The notes: generated by a model from the sequence alone, not told the origin. A stretch of 64,000 nt of DNA from Paenibacillus sp. PK3_47 (GCF_023520895.1 NZ_CP026029.1:6324001-6388000); one strand, 5' to 3'. Counted from the stretch's first letter, positions 7,888 to 18,173 are shown. Numbers and translations are program-made.

Positions 7888-8811
7888 ATGGAAACCATCC
7901 GTAAACTGCAGAAACACCGTTCCCGCATTCATTCCAGCGAGGCGCGTGTCGCTTATATATGTCTGATTCCCGCTTTTTTAGGCTTAATCTTCCTGACTTA
8001 TCTGCCGCTTGCCGGAGTGCTCGGGATCAGCCTGACCAATTGGACGGGGCTCAAGAGCCCGGAGTTCATCGGAATTGATAATTATATCAAGCTGTTCACC
8101 ACCGATCCTTATATTAAGGATTCCATTTTCGCTACGATCTATTTTGCAGCTTTATCTGTGGCCGGAAGCATGATTTACTCTTTGTTTATTGCCATGCTGC
8201 TTAACCGTAAAATTCCGGCGAGAGGTTTTTTCAGAGCGGTATTCTATGTACCGTATGTTCTGCCGGCAGCAGCGATTTATGTAGGATGGTCCTGGCTGTA
8301 CGAAGGGAATTTCGGTTTTTTTAACTATCTCCTGTCCGAAATGGGACTGAATAAAATTCTTTTTATCGCAGATTCCAGTTATGTTGTTCCTTCGCTTTCA
8401 CTAATATCCGTATGGCTTTCGGGGAATTTGATCGTTATCTTTTTGGCGGGGCTGCAGAATGTTCCGGGTGTATACCATGAAGCGGCTGAAATGGACGGAG
8501 CGAACGGATGGCAGCGCTTCCTGCATATTACCCTGCCTTGCATGACACCGATTATTTTCTATAACCTCCTGATGAGTCTGATTGCCAATCTCCAGGTCGT
8601 TACACCGGCGCTTGCTTTAACCAATGGCGGTCCGGGCAATTCGTCGCGCTTCCTGACGTATCTGATGTATGACCAGGCCTTTGTCAATTACAAGCTGGGT
8701 TATGCCTGCGCAACTACCCTGATTATCTTTGCCATTCTTGCCGTCTTTACTGCCGTGTTATTCAAGACGTCGAACTTATGGATCTACAATGAAGGAGGCG
8801 ACGACCATTGA
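7888..8811 (+). CDS. Sugar ABC transporter permease (MalF/UgpA type)
   Basis: 307 residues from ATG 7888, chosen because GGGGGAGAG precedes it; an upstream in-frame ATG at 7831 lacks a site. Six membrane helices are expected. The cytoplasmic EAA loop reads EAAEMDGANGWQRFLHITLP (about residues 207-226), the contact for the ATPase. The C-terminal stop overlaps the TTG start of the second permease. It forms the membrane channel with the next gene. No ATPase gene follows, so a shared MsmK-type ATPase encoded elsewhere must energise the system. Confidence 0.92.
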   Translation: METIRKLQKHRSRIHSSEARVAYICLIPAFLGLIFLTYLPLAGVLGISLTNWTGLKSPEFIGIDNYIKLFTTDPYIKDSIFATIYFAALSVAGSMIYSLFIAMLLNRKIPARGFFRAVFYVPYVLPAAAIYVGWSWLYEGNFGFFNYLLSEMGLNKILFIADSSYVVPSLSLISVWLSGNLIVIFLAGLQNVPGVYHEAAEMDGANGWQRFLHITLPCMTPIIFYNLLMSLIANLQVVTPALALTNGGPGNSSRFLTYLMYDQAFVNYKLGYACATTLIIFAILAVFTAVLFKTSNLWIYNEGGDDH

Positions 8812-9677
8812 GCACAGCCGCATACAGCAGACTAAGAAGCAAGAAACGCAGAAACAGGGTCATGAACATGGTAACGTTCGCCGCTGTCATTTTGTTCGCT
8901 TTGCTGGCTGTCTTCCCGATCTGGTGGATTTTTCGCACATCGCTCATGTCTAACTCAGAAATCTATCAATATCCGCCTTCGCTGGTGCCGCAGAACTGGC
9001 TGTTTTCCAACTATGAAAAAACGCTGGAGGTCTTTAAATTCTGGAAGTACCTCTGGAATACGATGGTGATCATCACTCCGTCCTGTCTGGCGGGTACATT
9101 CACGGCTACCTTATGCGGATATGCTTTTGCAAGGCTGCGCTTCCGGGGGAAAGGTCTGATCTGGGCGCTGTGCGTCGGTTCGATGCTTCTGCCGGCCATG
9201 GTTACGCTGATTCCGCTGTACATAGGCTGGACGCGCGGCCTGGGATTTAACGACAGCTATTGGCCGCTCATTCTGCCGTATTTCTGCGGCGGAGGTGCTT
9301 TCAACATTTTTCTGATCCGCCAGTTTATCATGTCTATCCCCAGAGAGCTTGACCAGGCGGCCACGATTGACGGAGCGGGTTACTTCCGGATTCTGTTCAG
9401 TATCATCATGCCGGCGATCCGGCCTGCAATGATTGTGGTTGCACTGTTTATCTTCATCGGGCTGTGGAATGATCTGCTCCAGCAGATGATCTATATCAAT
9501 TCCAGTGATAAATACACGATCGCCCTCGGTTTAACGAACTTTAGAGGACAGCTGAAAAGTGACTGGTCGCTGACGATGGCCGCAACCTGTCTTTCCTTTG
9601 CTCCCGGTGTCATCTTTTACCTGATCGGCCAGAGGTATTTTGTTGAGGGGATTACGCTTACCGGATTGAAAAATTGA
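8808..9677 (+). CDS. Sugar ABC transporter permease (MalG/UgpE type)
   Basis: 289 residues starting at TTG 8808, with GGAGG at 8794-8798 nine bases upstream and a 4-bp overlap with the previous stop, so translation is coupled. It has six helices and the EAA motif PRELDQAATIDGAGYFRILF followed by SIIMPAIRPA. The C-terminus VEGITLTGLKN is typical of MalG-like subunits. It is the partner of the preceding permease. The DUF5695 gene follows after 56 bp without a terminator and is probably in the same operon. Confidence 0.92.
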   Translation: MSTAAYSRLRSKKRRNRVMNMVTFAAVILFALLAVFPIWWIFRTSLMSNSEIYQYPPSLVPQNWLFSNYEKTLEVFKFWKYLWNTMVIITPSCLAGTFTATLCGYAFARLRFRGKGLIWALCVGSMLLPAMVTLIPLYIGWTRGLGFNDSYWPLILPYFCGGGAFNIFLIRQFIMSIPRELDQAATIDGAGYFRILFSIIMPAIRPAMIVVALFIFIGLWNDLLQQMIYINSSDKYTIALGLTNFRGQLKSDWSLTMAATCLSFAPGVIFYLIGQRYFVEGITLTGLKN

Positions 9678-9733
9678 CTTACAGCCTTGGGGAAGACCGC
9701 TCTAAAATGTGGAAACAGGGAGGTTATGATTGA

Positions 9734-12700
9734 ATGATGACCAAAAAGCTCAAGCCGCTGGCAATGGCCCTGCTGCTGCTTTTTCAGACAGTGCCCCTGG
9801 AAGTCAGCGCCGCATCAGCCGCAGTTAATAACGGTATTTCCAATGCCAGCCTTTCTGCTAAAGTCGGTGATCTGGGACAAATTGAAGAGCTGTATATCAA
9901 TAATAACCCTGCCAATAAAAACGGTGAGCCGATTAATTTTGTCCTGCCTAACGATACCTCGCCGCAGAATGACGTCCAGCACCAGTGGATGGGGGAGATG
10001 ATTTTTTCATACCGTACCGGCGACAGTGAACAATTCCCTGACCACAGGGACGGCTTTGCTGAGGTGGATACGAATAAAACATTGGCGGCCGGCGGATCAG
10101 CCAAAGCTTCCAGCATCAATCCTGATAACCCCTATTTTAAAAAGACGGCTTCAGCAGACGGTAAAAAAGTAGAAATCAATTTTATCGGTCAGAATCTGGA
10201 GTCCACAGCCCAGCGGGCGATGAAAGGCTTTGATGTAAAATCTGTGTTTGATATGGATACGGAAGACGGCTCCATGCTGTGGGAAATTACCGTGAAGAAC
10301 AAAAGCAGCAAATATATTGAATTCGGTGATATCGGCTTGCCTATGCCCTGGAATAACAAATACCGCACATTATCCGACACCTATGACGACCGTGTTACTG
10401 TGCATAATTTTGCCGGCGCCGACAGCGGGTATGCCTATGCCATCCGTACCAGCGGTGAAGGGAATTTCATGCTGTTTACCCCTGTACCGGAAAGCGGTGC
10501 GCGCATCGAATATGTAGACTACTGGATGCATGAAGCAGGGGAGCTGCGTGCCGGAAATACATTCTCGAACTGGACCGGTGACAGCGGAGGCTGGTATCCG
10601 GGGCTGAATGTTCTGTATATTCATTCCAAGGATATCCAGAAAACAGGGCGCGGCTATTTTACGGATGCTTCCAGCCTGGTTTTGGGGCCGGATCAGGAGA
10701 AGACTTACAAGTTCAAATTCTCAGCGGTACGCGGAGGCGATAACAAGCCGCAGGACAATGCCCAAAGCCCTAATAACCGATCAACTTCAATGGAAGACCG
10801 TGAAGCCAATCTCCGGTCTATCCTGTACCGGTCGGGTATGATCGATGCAGTAGCGGTACCTGGCTTTCAGACAGCGATCAATATGCCTGTCAAGCTGGAT
10901 CTGCACTATGACGACAGCCTTATCGATGTAGAGTCCATTGACATTCAGAGTGTTCATGAGAATGATCCGTTTGACGAAAAACATATTCCGGACATCAAGC
11001 CCGGCAAAACCAGGGAAGAAATGGTGAACAATTCCCGCACCGGCCGCGGACTTTCTGACGGAAATCCGGGATATACGGAATCTTACGAATTCGTGGAAAC
11101 CAAAATCGTAAACGGTGAACAGCATCATATCTATTCACTCCAATTCGGCGCGATCGGCAATAACAGTGTCCGTGTGAAATACAAGCTGAAGTCCGGTGAT
11201 GAATGGGTCGATAAATTCACCCAGCTGGAGTTCAATGTTCTGGCTGAGCTGGACGCTACATCGGAAGCCCACTCTGAATTTATGGTGGAGCAGACACAGG
11301 ATAAGAATCCGGAAAGTCCTACTTACGGCAACTATTTAGACTGGTATCTCTCAGGCGGCCTGGATCAGAACACCAGCCACTGGGGAGATGACTGGAGCCA
11401 CGATAACATCAACTTCATGACCATGAAGAACTATCTTCATCCCGATCCGGATGAAATCCGGTCGATTGAAACTTACCTGATCGATTTCATGTGGGAACGG
11501 TTTATGAAGAATACACAGGATAGTTATATGGTCGCGAACTGGCTCAGGGATTCCGGAGCTTTTACAGATAAAGATAAACCGTATACACGGGCGTTCTCTG
11601 AAATTATGGAAGCCACCGGCTTTTTCAACATGTACCGCATCCAGAAGGCGTATCCCAATCTGATGGAGTACCGCGAATCCCCGCAGTATTATCTGGAAAA
11701 AGCCTATGGCATCTACTATAACCGTGTCTCCAGCGGTGCCATCGGATTCTATGGTGAGCAGCAGATTCCTGAGATGATTGAAGCGCTGAAGGAAGAGGGA
11801 ATGCAGACCGAATCGGCAAATCTGCAAAAGAAATTTGCCCTGGATAAAGGCCGGAACATGACCTACGCCAATTATCCTTACGGTTCCGAATTTGAGTATG
11901 ATAATACCGGCGAGGAGGGGGCTTATGCTGCCGCCAAAGCGCTGCGTACCTATTATCCGGAAGACGGGCGTGCAGCCGCAGCCGTGAAGAGCATGGAGAT
12001 GGCCGACTGGAAGACACGTGCCATGCGCGGCATCCAGCCCACCTGGTTCCATTATTCCGTACCGGTATTCCGCGGAGGAGAAGGCTGGTGGAATTTCCAA
12101 TATACGGCTTCTTTAGCGGGATACATTATGGATGACTGGCTCCGCTACGAGAACGACGGGAGGTCAGGGGACCAGACTGCTGTCGCACAGCAGCGCAACT
12201 ATGCGGCTAAGATATCAAATTTCAACGCCGTAAATATGGGACAGATTTCAGCCCAGTCTGTAGGCAGTACCTCCTGGAGATATTCCATGTATAAGGGAGG
12301 CACCGGCACCAAGGATGTATTCGACGGCGGCTCCCGTGTGATGAACAACGGCTGGAATGACTTTTCCGGTGAAGCGGAGGAAGGCCTGTACGGTTCCCTG
12401 CTCAGCATCAGCTCCGATATCGTGACTGATCCTGTATTCGGTCTGTTCGGGTATGGCGCACTGGTCAGAGACGAAGGGGGCAGTTACAAGATCACGCCCA
12501 AAGACGGCTTCGGCAAACGGATTAATTTGATCAATGAGCAGATCTACCTGGAATCTGATAACGATAAGATAACAAGCGCAAACATAAGGAAAGACGGCAA
12601 AGGCTTTACCCTGCAGCTGTTGAACACTGCCGGGAAAGAGCATGCTTCGAGGATCACCTTTGACGGTGCGGGAACCGGAAACGGCTACTATGAGCTCAAG

Positions 12701-15700
12701 CTGAATGGGGCAGAAGCCGGACAGTTCTATGTGCATAATCATAAAGGTACCGCCATGTTCCAGATGGACAGTGCACCTGCAGCTGAACTGGCCATTGAAA
12801 AGAAGGATACCGGTGAGAATGAAGCTCCACAGGTTAAGGCGGAGACCGCATCGCAGCAGCCGCAGGCACTGATTCCCTTTATGCTGAACGGCATCGTGAC
12901 CGATGACGGAGCGCCGGATGGCAATCTTACCTACCAATGGGAGGTTGTCAGCACTCCTGAAGGAGGCAAGCTAAACTTCAGCTACCCTAAAGCAAGCCTT
13001 ACAAAGGTTACCGGTAATAAAGAAGGTTCTTATACAGTCCGGCTTACCGCAAATGACGGACAGAAGAGCGGTTCTGGAGAGGTGACCTTCCAGCTGGCTG
13101 CGCCGCCCGACAAGCTGCCGCCGGAGATTAGCCAGGTGACTGTGACACAGGATGCAGCGAACAACAGCATTCTGGTATTATCCGGCGAGGCAGTTCCTGA
13201 TCCTGTGCACAGCGCAGCCTTTGAACCTGAGCTGACGTATGCATGGACTGTAAAGCAAAAACCGGACGGTACAGGGGATATTTCCTTTGTAGGCGGTGAC
13301 AAAGCCACTGCATATGCGCGCGTAAGTAAAGCAGGGACTTATGTTTTTACCTTTACAGCGGCAGACGGAGACAAGAAGGCCAGCAAAGAAGCCACGATTG
13401 AGATCAAGGAAGACACAACTGACACCTACCGTGCACTAAGCGTAGTGACCCGAAAGGACGCAGCTCCGGCACTTCCCGGACAGGTGAATGTTCTGTCAGA
13501 TGACGGATATAGCGAAAAGCATATCGTATGGGATACCATCGATCCGGCCAGCTATGGAAATACGGGAGTATTTGAAGCCAGGGGAACCGTCAAAGACAGT
13601 GATATCGAAGTGCTCGCCACCATTTATGTCGTTAACGTTCAGCCGCAGAATGCCGCGCAGACAGCCAAACCGTCTGCCAGCTTCTCGGGCGGTGACGGCT
13701 ATCCTGAAGCGATGAATAATGGTGTTGATCCCAAAAGCTCAGGAGATTTCTCACCAAACCGCACTGCACCGAACAGCGCATGGCATAACTGGGGAAGAGA
13801 AGGGGATCCGGCCTGGGTCATATATGAATGGGATCAGCCGTTCCTCGCCTCTTCCATGGACGTCTATGTCTTCCAGGACGGCGGCGGAAACTTCCGGCCG
13901 AAGGATATGCAGCTTATGCTCCGCGATGAAGCCGGCAAATGGTATACTCCAAGAGCTGTAAAAGGACTTGGAAATGAGCTGAACAAATACAACACCACTA
14001 CTTTCGAGCCTGCTTATATCACAGGTGTACGTATTGATATGAAGCCAACCGCCAACGGCTCGGGAATTCTGGAATGGAAGGTATACGGCTATACAGGGGC
14101 GGTAGATAAGTCAGAACTGATCAAGGTTTATAACTATGTTAATACGTTGAACGCCGCGAACTTTAACGAACCGGGTCTTGCCCCGGTCGCAGCAGCGAAG
14201 GCTGAAGCTTCCGCAGTAATTCAGAATATGAATGCTGCTGATGAAGAGATTGCCCGGGCGCTTGAAAAGCTGCTGGCCGACCTGCAGCTGCTCCATCCTC
14301 GTGATGGCAATATGGCTTACCTGGCCAGCATTTCTTCCAGCTACACCTCACCATGGGAGAACCTGGCAGCGGTTAATGACGGCAAAAAGACGGGCAGCAA
14401 CCTTCTGCACTGGGGCACCTGGGGCAATGCCGGGGCAGAGGAATGGGTGCAGTATGAATGGCCGCAAGGCGCTGTAATCCAAAGCTCGAATCTGGTGTTA
14501 TGGTCAGATGCAGGCGGGATCAAGCCTCCGTCCAAGTATGTGTATTCTTATATTCCGCTAAACAGCGTGACCAATGAATGGGTAACAGCGGCAACCGTAA
14601 CCGAAGGGATCAAGGTAATAGACCATACACCGGCAGAATCGGTGAACAGTTACGGGTTTGAACCCTCCCTGGAAGTTAAAGCGCTTAGGGTTACAATGAC
14701 AAAACAGTCGCCGGCTGGTGACAATGGTGTCGGCTTGTGGGAATGGGAGGTCATCCGTCCAGTCTCCAAGCAGGAGCAGAGTCCGCCGTCTGACACAGTG
14801 GTTAAGGGGATAAATGTCACTGTGAGCGGTGCCGCGGACGGAATAATCACTGGCGTGGACGAAACGATGGAATTCCAGAAGCGGGAAGATGATTCCGGCA
14901 GCTGGACGGCGGTTTCAGGCACTGAGATAACAGGACTGGACACCGGAATCTATTATGTAAGATATAAGGAAACGGAAACGCATCTTGCCAGTCCTGCCTT
15001 GACCATTAGTATAGATAATCCGGCCGATCCTGAGCTTCAGGAGGTGACAGATGCTGAAGTCAAAACCGGTGACGGCATGTTGACTCTTACCTGGACCAAT
15101 CCGTCATCTGAAGACTTTGACCATGTCCTGTTAACCGGAGAAGGGATCACAGCGCAGACCATCGGTGGAGGAGCAAGCAGTGCAGCCATCACCGGGCTTG
15201 TTAACGGAACAGCTTATACAATGAAGCTGCAGACGGTTGATACAGCAGGCAGGGTATCAGCAGGTATCAATGTAAGCGGAACGCCTGCAGGTCCAGAGCC
15301 TACAACGACACCAACACCAACGCCGGAGCCAACTGCCACACCAGAACCGACATCGGATCCAACACCAACACCTAAGCCTGAGCCAACAGGAACGCCAACA
15401 CCAACACCTAAGCCTGAGCCGACACCAATACCAGAACCATCAACGGATCCAACGCCAACACCGACGGCGGAGCCAACTGCCTCACCAACGCCAATACCTA
15501 CAGCGACACCTGTACCAGAGCCAACAGCTGCACCGACGCTGGAACCAACTTCTGCACCGGAACCTGCACCATCGTCATTCCCGGGATCTCCGCCGTCAAC
15601 AGCGTACACCCCACCACTGGTTCCTGTAAGTGTCAAAGTTGAAGGCAATCTGATTAAGGTCGGTCCGCTGAAAATGGATACATTGACCGGCATTGCTTCA

Positions 15701-16825
15701 GGGTCTCCGATCAGACAGGAGGATATTAACAAAGCACTGGCAAACGCACAAGCAGACAACAGTGGTGTTAAGACCGTAAGAGTCGAAATGCCGGCAGCTG
15801 AAGGAGCACATGCATATACTGTCGTACTTCCCGCTTCTGCACTGCACGCCGTTACGGCAACTATGAGAGTGGAAGTGGTAACAGAAACCGGAACCATCAC
15901 AATTCCTTCCAATGTGCTGAAAACAGCCGCCAAGGACGTTAAGATTGTTGTACTGACTATCGGGAGAGCTGACACTTCAGCACTTGACCCGGACACCTTT
16001 GTTGCTGCGGTTGGCAGCAGACCCGTATTGGATTTTAGCGTCAAAATAGATGGAGTGCCGGCAGCTGCGGATACCTTGAATGCACCGTTTGGGATTAATA
16101 TACCTTATACACCTGCTGCAGAAGAACTTGTGAACTACGAATATCTCTCAATATGGTCTGTTGATGCCAACGGTAAGCCTGTCCGGATCAAGGATGCTGA
16201 ATATGACACTGCTCAAAAAACCATCGTATTTACAGCCGTTCAGTCCGGCAAATACGGAGTAGTGTACACCAAGAAGAGCTTCAGTGACGTACCACAGAAT
16301 TCCTGGTATGCAACCTCAGTTGTAACCATGGCTTCTAAGGGCTTTATAGACGGTACCTCGCCGACGACCTTTAGTCCGGATGACAAGGTGACGAGAAGTG
16401 AATATTTGGCCTGGCTTGTAAGAACACTTGAGCTCACTGCCGAATTCAGCACTAACTTCACGGATATTCAGGTAACCGACAAGTATTATGAGGAGATTGG
16501 AACTGCCAGAGCGCTTGGAATATCGGTTGGCTTTAAAAACACTTTCAATGGTGATGACGAAATCACAAGGCAGGACATGGCCGTGATGACGATGAGAGCT
16601 TTGCGTGTAGCCTATCCGGCCGTGCAGACCGGCAGCGCGGAAGACTTGAAGAGATTTGCAGATGCCGGCCAAACAGCACCATACGCAACGGAAGACATGG
16701 CTGCAATGGTTAAGACGGGTTTTATTAACGGCCGGGGCCCTACGATCCTCAGTCCAATGGGTGTGACAACCCGAGCTGAAGCTGCACAGGTTCTGTATAA
16801 GATCCGTAAAATGTACACTGAATAG
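9734..16825 (+). CDS. Giant SLH-anchored surface protein with DUF5695 domain
   Basis: 2363 residues with a signal peptide (cut near SAASA, residue 28). Residues about 30-1010 match the large DUF5695 region found in secreted Paenibacillus and Bacteroidetes proteins, rich in Trp/Tyr and of probable carbohydrate-active (alpha/alpha-barrel plus beta-sandwich) type. Then follow two Ig/PKD-like domains (1028-1225), an Ig_4 domain (1230-1304), two F5/8 type C (discoidin) domains (1305-1454 and 1525-1674) split by a FIVAR-like helical bundle, a small Ig-like domain, an FN3 domain (1765-1852), a Pro/Thr/Glu-rich linker (1855-1955), a beta-rich module and three SLH domains (about 2181-2363; FSDV..., FTDI..., FADA...). 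SLH domains bind pyruvylated wall polymer. ATG 9734 follows GGGAGGTT. The catalytic activity is unproven. Confidence 0.85.
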   Translation: MMTKKLKPLAMALLLLFQTVPLEVSAASAAVNNGISNASLSAKVGDLGQIEELYINNNPANKNGEPINFVLPNDTSPQNDVQHQWMGEMIFSYRTGDSEQFPDHRDGFAEVDTNKTLAAGGSAKASSINPDNPYFKKTASADGKKVEINFIGQNLESTAQRAMKGFDVKSVFDMDTEDGSMLWEITVKNKSSKYIEFGDIGLPMPWNNKYRTLSDTYDDRVTVHNFAGADSGYAYAIRTSGEGNFMLFTPVPESGARIEYVDYWMHEAGELRAGNTFSNWTGDSGGWYPGLNVLYIHSKDIQKTGRGYFTDASSLVLGPDQEKTYKFKFSAVRGGDNKPQDNAQSPNNRSTSMEDREANLRSILYRSGMIDAVAVPGFQTAINMPVKLDLHYDDSLIDVESIDIQSVHENDPFDEKHIPDIKPGKTREEMVNNSRTGRGLSDGNPGYTESYEFVETKIVNGEQHHIYSLQFGAIGNNSVRVKYKLKSGDEWVDKFTQLEFNVLAELDATSEAHSEFMVEQTQDKNPESPTYGNYLDWYLSGGLDQNTSHWGDDWSHDNINFMTMKNYLHPDPDEIRSIETYLIDFMWERFMKNTQDSYMVANWLRDSGAFTDKDKPYTRAFSEIMEATGFFNMYRIQKAYPNLMEYRESPQYYLEKAYGIYYNRVSSGAIGFYGEQQIPEMIEALKEEGMQTESANLQKKFALDKGRNMTYANYPYGSEFEYDNTGEEGAYAAAKALRTYYPEDGRAAAAVKSMEMADWKTRAMRGIQPTWFHYSVPVFRGGEGWWNFQYTASLAGYIMDDWLRYENDGRSGDQTAVAQQRNYAAKISNFNAVNMGQISAQSVGSTSWRYSMYKGGTGTKDVFDGGSRVMNNGWNDFSGEAEEGLYGSLLSISSDIVTDPVFGLFGYGALVRDEGGSYKITPKDGFGKRINLINEQIYLESDNDKITSANIRKDGKGFTLQLLNTAGKEHASRITFDGAGTGNGYYELKLNGAEAGQFYVHNHKGTAMFQMDSAPAAELAIEKKDTGENEAPQVKAETASQQPQALIPFMLNGIVTDDGAPDGNLTYQWEVVSTPEGGKLNFSYPKASLTKVTGNKEGSYTVRLTANDGQKSGSGEVTFQLAAPPDKLPPEISQVTVTQDAANNSILVLSGEAVPDPVHSAAFEPELTYAWTVKQKPDGTGDISFVGGDKATAYARVSKAGTYVFTFTAADGDKKASKEATIEIKEDTTDTYRALSVVTRKDAAPALPGQVNVLSDDGYSEKHIVWDTIDPASYGNTGVFEARGTVKDSDIEVLATIYVVNVQPQNAAQTAKPSASFSGGDGYPEAMNNGVDPKSSGDFSPNRTAPNSAWHNWGREGDPAWVIYEWDQPFLASSMDVYVFQDGGGNFRPKDMQLMLRDEAGKWYTPRAVKGLGNELNKYNTTTFEPAYITGVRIDMKPTANGSGILEWKVYGYTGAVDKSELIKVYNYVNTLNAANFNEPGLAPVAAAKAEASAVIQNMNAADEEIARALEKLLADLQLLHPRDGNMAYLASISSSYTSPWENLAAVNDGKKTGSNLLHWGTWGNAGAEEWVQYEWPQGAVIQSSNLVLWSDAGGIKPPSKYVYSYIPLNSVTNEWVTAATVTEGIKVIDHTPAESVNSYGFEPSLEVKALRVTMTKQSPAGDNGVGLWEWEVIRPVSKQEQSPPSDTVVKGINVTVSGAADGIITGVDETMEFQKREDDSGSWTAVSGTEITGLDTGIYYVRYKETETHLASPALTISIDNPADPELQEVTDAEVKTGDGMLTLTWTNPSSEDFDHVLLTGEGITAQTIGGGASSAAITGLVNGTAYTMKLQTVDTAGRVSAGINVSGTPAGPEPTTTPTPTPEPTATPEPTSDPTPTPKPEPTGTPTPTPKPEPTPIPEPSTDPTPTPTAEPTASPTPIPTATPVPEPTAAPTLEPTSAPEPAPSSFPGSPPSTAYTPPLVPVSVKVEGNLIKVGPLKMDTLTGIASGSPIRQEDINKALANAQADNSGVKTVRVEMPAAEGAHAYTVVLPASALHAVTATMRVEVVTETGTITIPSNVLKTAAKDVKIVVLTIGRADTSALDPDTFVAAVGSRPVLDFSVKIDGVPAAADTLNAPFGINIPYTPAAEELVNYEYLSIWSVDANGKPVRIKDAEYDTAQKTIVFTAVQSGKYGVVYTKKSFSDVPQNSWYATSVVTMASKGFIDGTSPTTFSPDDKVTRSEYLAWLVRTLELTAEFSTNFTDIQVTDKYYEEIGTARALGISVGFKNTFNGDDEITRQDMAVMTMRALRVAYPAVQTGSAEDLKRFADAGQTAPYATEDMAAMVKTGFINGRGPTILSPMGVTTRAEAAQVLYKIRKMYTE
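15295..15600 (+). repeat. Low-complexity Pro/Thr linker repeat inside the DUF5695 gene
   Basis: About 300 bp of degenerate repeats of CCAACACC/GAGCC words encode PTPTPEPT-like residues. The bias also opens a long reverse-strand frame that is not a gene. It is a flexible spacer that lifts the enzyme modules away from the SLH anchor. Confidence 0.8.
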
Positions 16826-16843
16826 TCTCTCTCAAGTTCAGAG

Positions 16844-16873
16844 GAGCATCACGGAAAGTGATGCTCTTTTTTT
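16844..16873 (+). terminator. Terminator of the DUF5695 operon
   Basis: GAGCATCAC-ggaaa-GTGATGCTC is a perfect 9-bp stem followed by seven T, 18 bp after the stop codon. Confidence 0.92.
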
Positions 16874-17049
16874 GTGCTTTAGCCAATGGAGTGTGTGAGA
16901 CGTGCGAAACAAAACTGCCTGATATGAGGTGAAGGGAATAGAAGGGACCCTATGACCTTTCCGATCGGATGGAGATGTTCAGGCTGGACGATGATTATGG
17001 TCATTAGTTGGCAACCATAACAATAGTCAGAATTACGCCGGCTTTACTT

Positions 17050-17880
17050 CGCAGCGGTCCATTTTACTCAGTTTTTCAAGTACATTGGGTTCGTTTCCCC
17101 TCGCAGCGGCCCAATGTACTCGGTTTTTCGCGTACAATAGGCCCGTTTTCCCTCACAGCGGCCCAATGTACTCGGTTTTTCGAGTACAATAGGCCCGTTT
17201 CCCCTCGCAGCGACCAAATGTACTCGGTTTTTCGAGTACATTGGGCCCGTTTCCCCTCGCAGCGTTCCAATGTACTTGGTTTTTCGAGTACAATGGACCC
17301 GTTTCCCTTCGCAGCGTCTCAATGTACTCGGTTTTTCGAGTACATTGGGCCCGTTTCCCCTCGCAGCGGCCCAATGTACTCGGTTTTTCGCGTACATTGG
17401 GCCCGTTTCCCCTCACAGCAGCCCAATGTACTTGGTTTTTCGGGTACATTGGGCCCGTTTCCCTTCGCAGCGACCAAATGTACTCGGTTTTTCGAGTACA
17501 ATGGGCCCGTTTCCCCTCGCAGCGTTCCAATGTACTTGGTTTTTCGAGTACAATGGACCCGTTTCCCTTCGCAGCGTCTCAATGTACTCGGTTTTTCGAG
17601 TACATTGGGCCCGTTTCCCCTCGCAGCGGCCCAATGTACTCGGTTTTTCGAGTACAATGGGCCCGTTTCCCTTCGCAGCGTCTCAATGTACTCGTTTTTC
17701 GAGTACAATGGGCCCGTTTCCCCTCGCAGCGACCAAATGTACTCGGTTTTTCGAGTACAATGGGCCCGTTTCCCCTCGCAGCGTTCCAATGTACTTGGTT
17801 TTTCGCGTACAATAGGCCCGTTTCCCCTCGCAACAATCTATTGTACTCGGTTTTTCGAGTACAATAGATTGCTTTCCGCT
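17050..17880. repeat. Tandem array of sixteen 52-bp palindromic repeats, family A
   Basis: Sixteen head-to-tail units start at 17050, 17102, 17154 and then every 52 bp (one unit, from 17674, is 51 bp) to 17880. Each unit has a conserved spacer (CCCGTTTCCCCTCGCAGCG) and a hairpin: left arm ending AATGTACTCG, loop GTTTTT, right arm starting CGAGTACA. Units differ mainly in the outer parts of the arms. Because 52 is not a multiple of 3, every frame stays open over long stretches on both strands; these frames are artefacts of the repeat. Nothing coding is seen in 16874-18340 outside the array. Confidence 0.95.
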
Positions 17881-18173
17881 ATAAGAGGACACAGGGACGG
17901 GGGAGAGAACGAAATGCCCGTTTAACGTGGAAGTGAACATGAGAAAATCACACTGAATTTGAACAAATGAGTGGCCGGGCTAGCGTCTTTAGGCACAGTT
18001 TGGTTGCATGAGGCTTCCCTCCAGGTACGACCCAACCGTTGGATGGAAAGTCTGTTTACCCGCAAAATGCTAAGGTGTGAATCTCAAAAAAGATTAAAAA
18101 AGGTACATACTGACCTTAAAAACGCCCCGGTCGGGTCAAACGGCATTCCTATATAATCAAAAACAGCAATATA

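Noticed and set aside
11351..12937. Long reverse-strand frames inside the DUF5695 gene
   Set aside because: They are shadows of codon bias in the plus-strand gene, which has signal peptide, domains and a continuous frame of 2363 codons.
15214..16044. 276-codon reverse-strand frame within the DUF5695 gene
   Set aside because: It mirrors the Pro/Thr-rich linker and translates to a Gly/Val/Ser repeat; no site for translation, and the plus-strand gene is certain.
17050..17880. CRISPR array
   Set aside because: All 52 bp of each unit are repeated, including the part that would be the spacer, and no cas gene is near.
17008..17940. Long open reading frames on both strands across the 52-bp array (up to about 305 codons)
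   Set aside because: The repeat length is not a multiple of three and the unit contains few stops, so all frames stay open. The products are the same short peptides in rotation, with no ribosome binding site. They are artefacts of the repeat.
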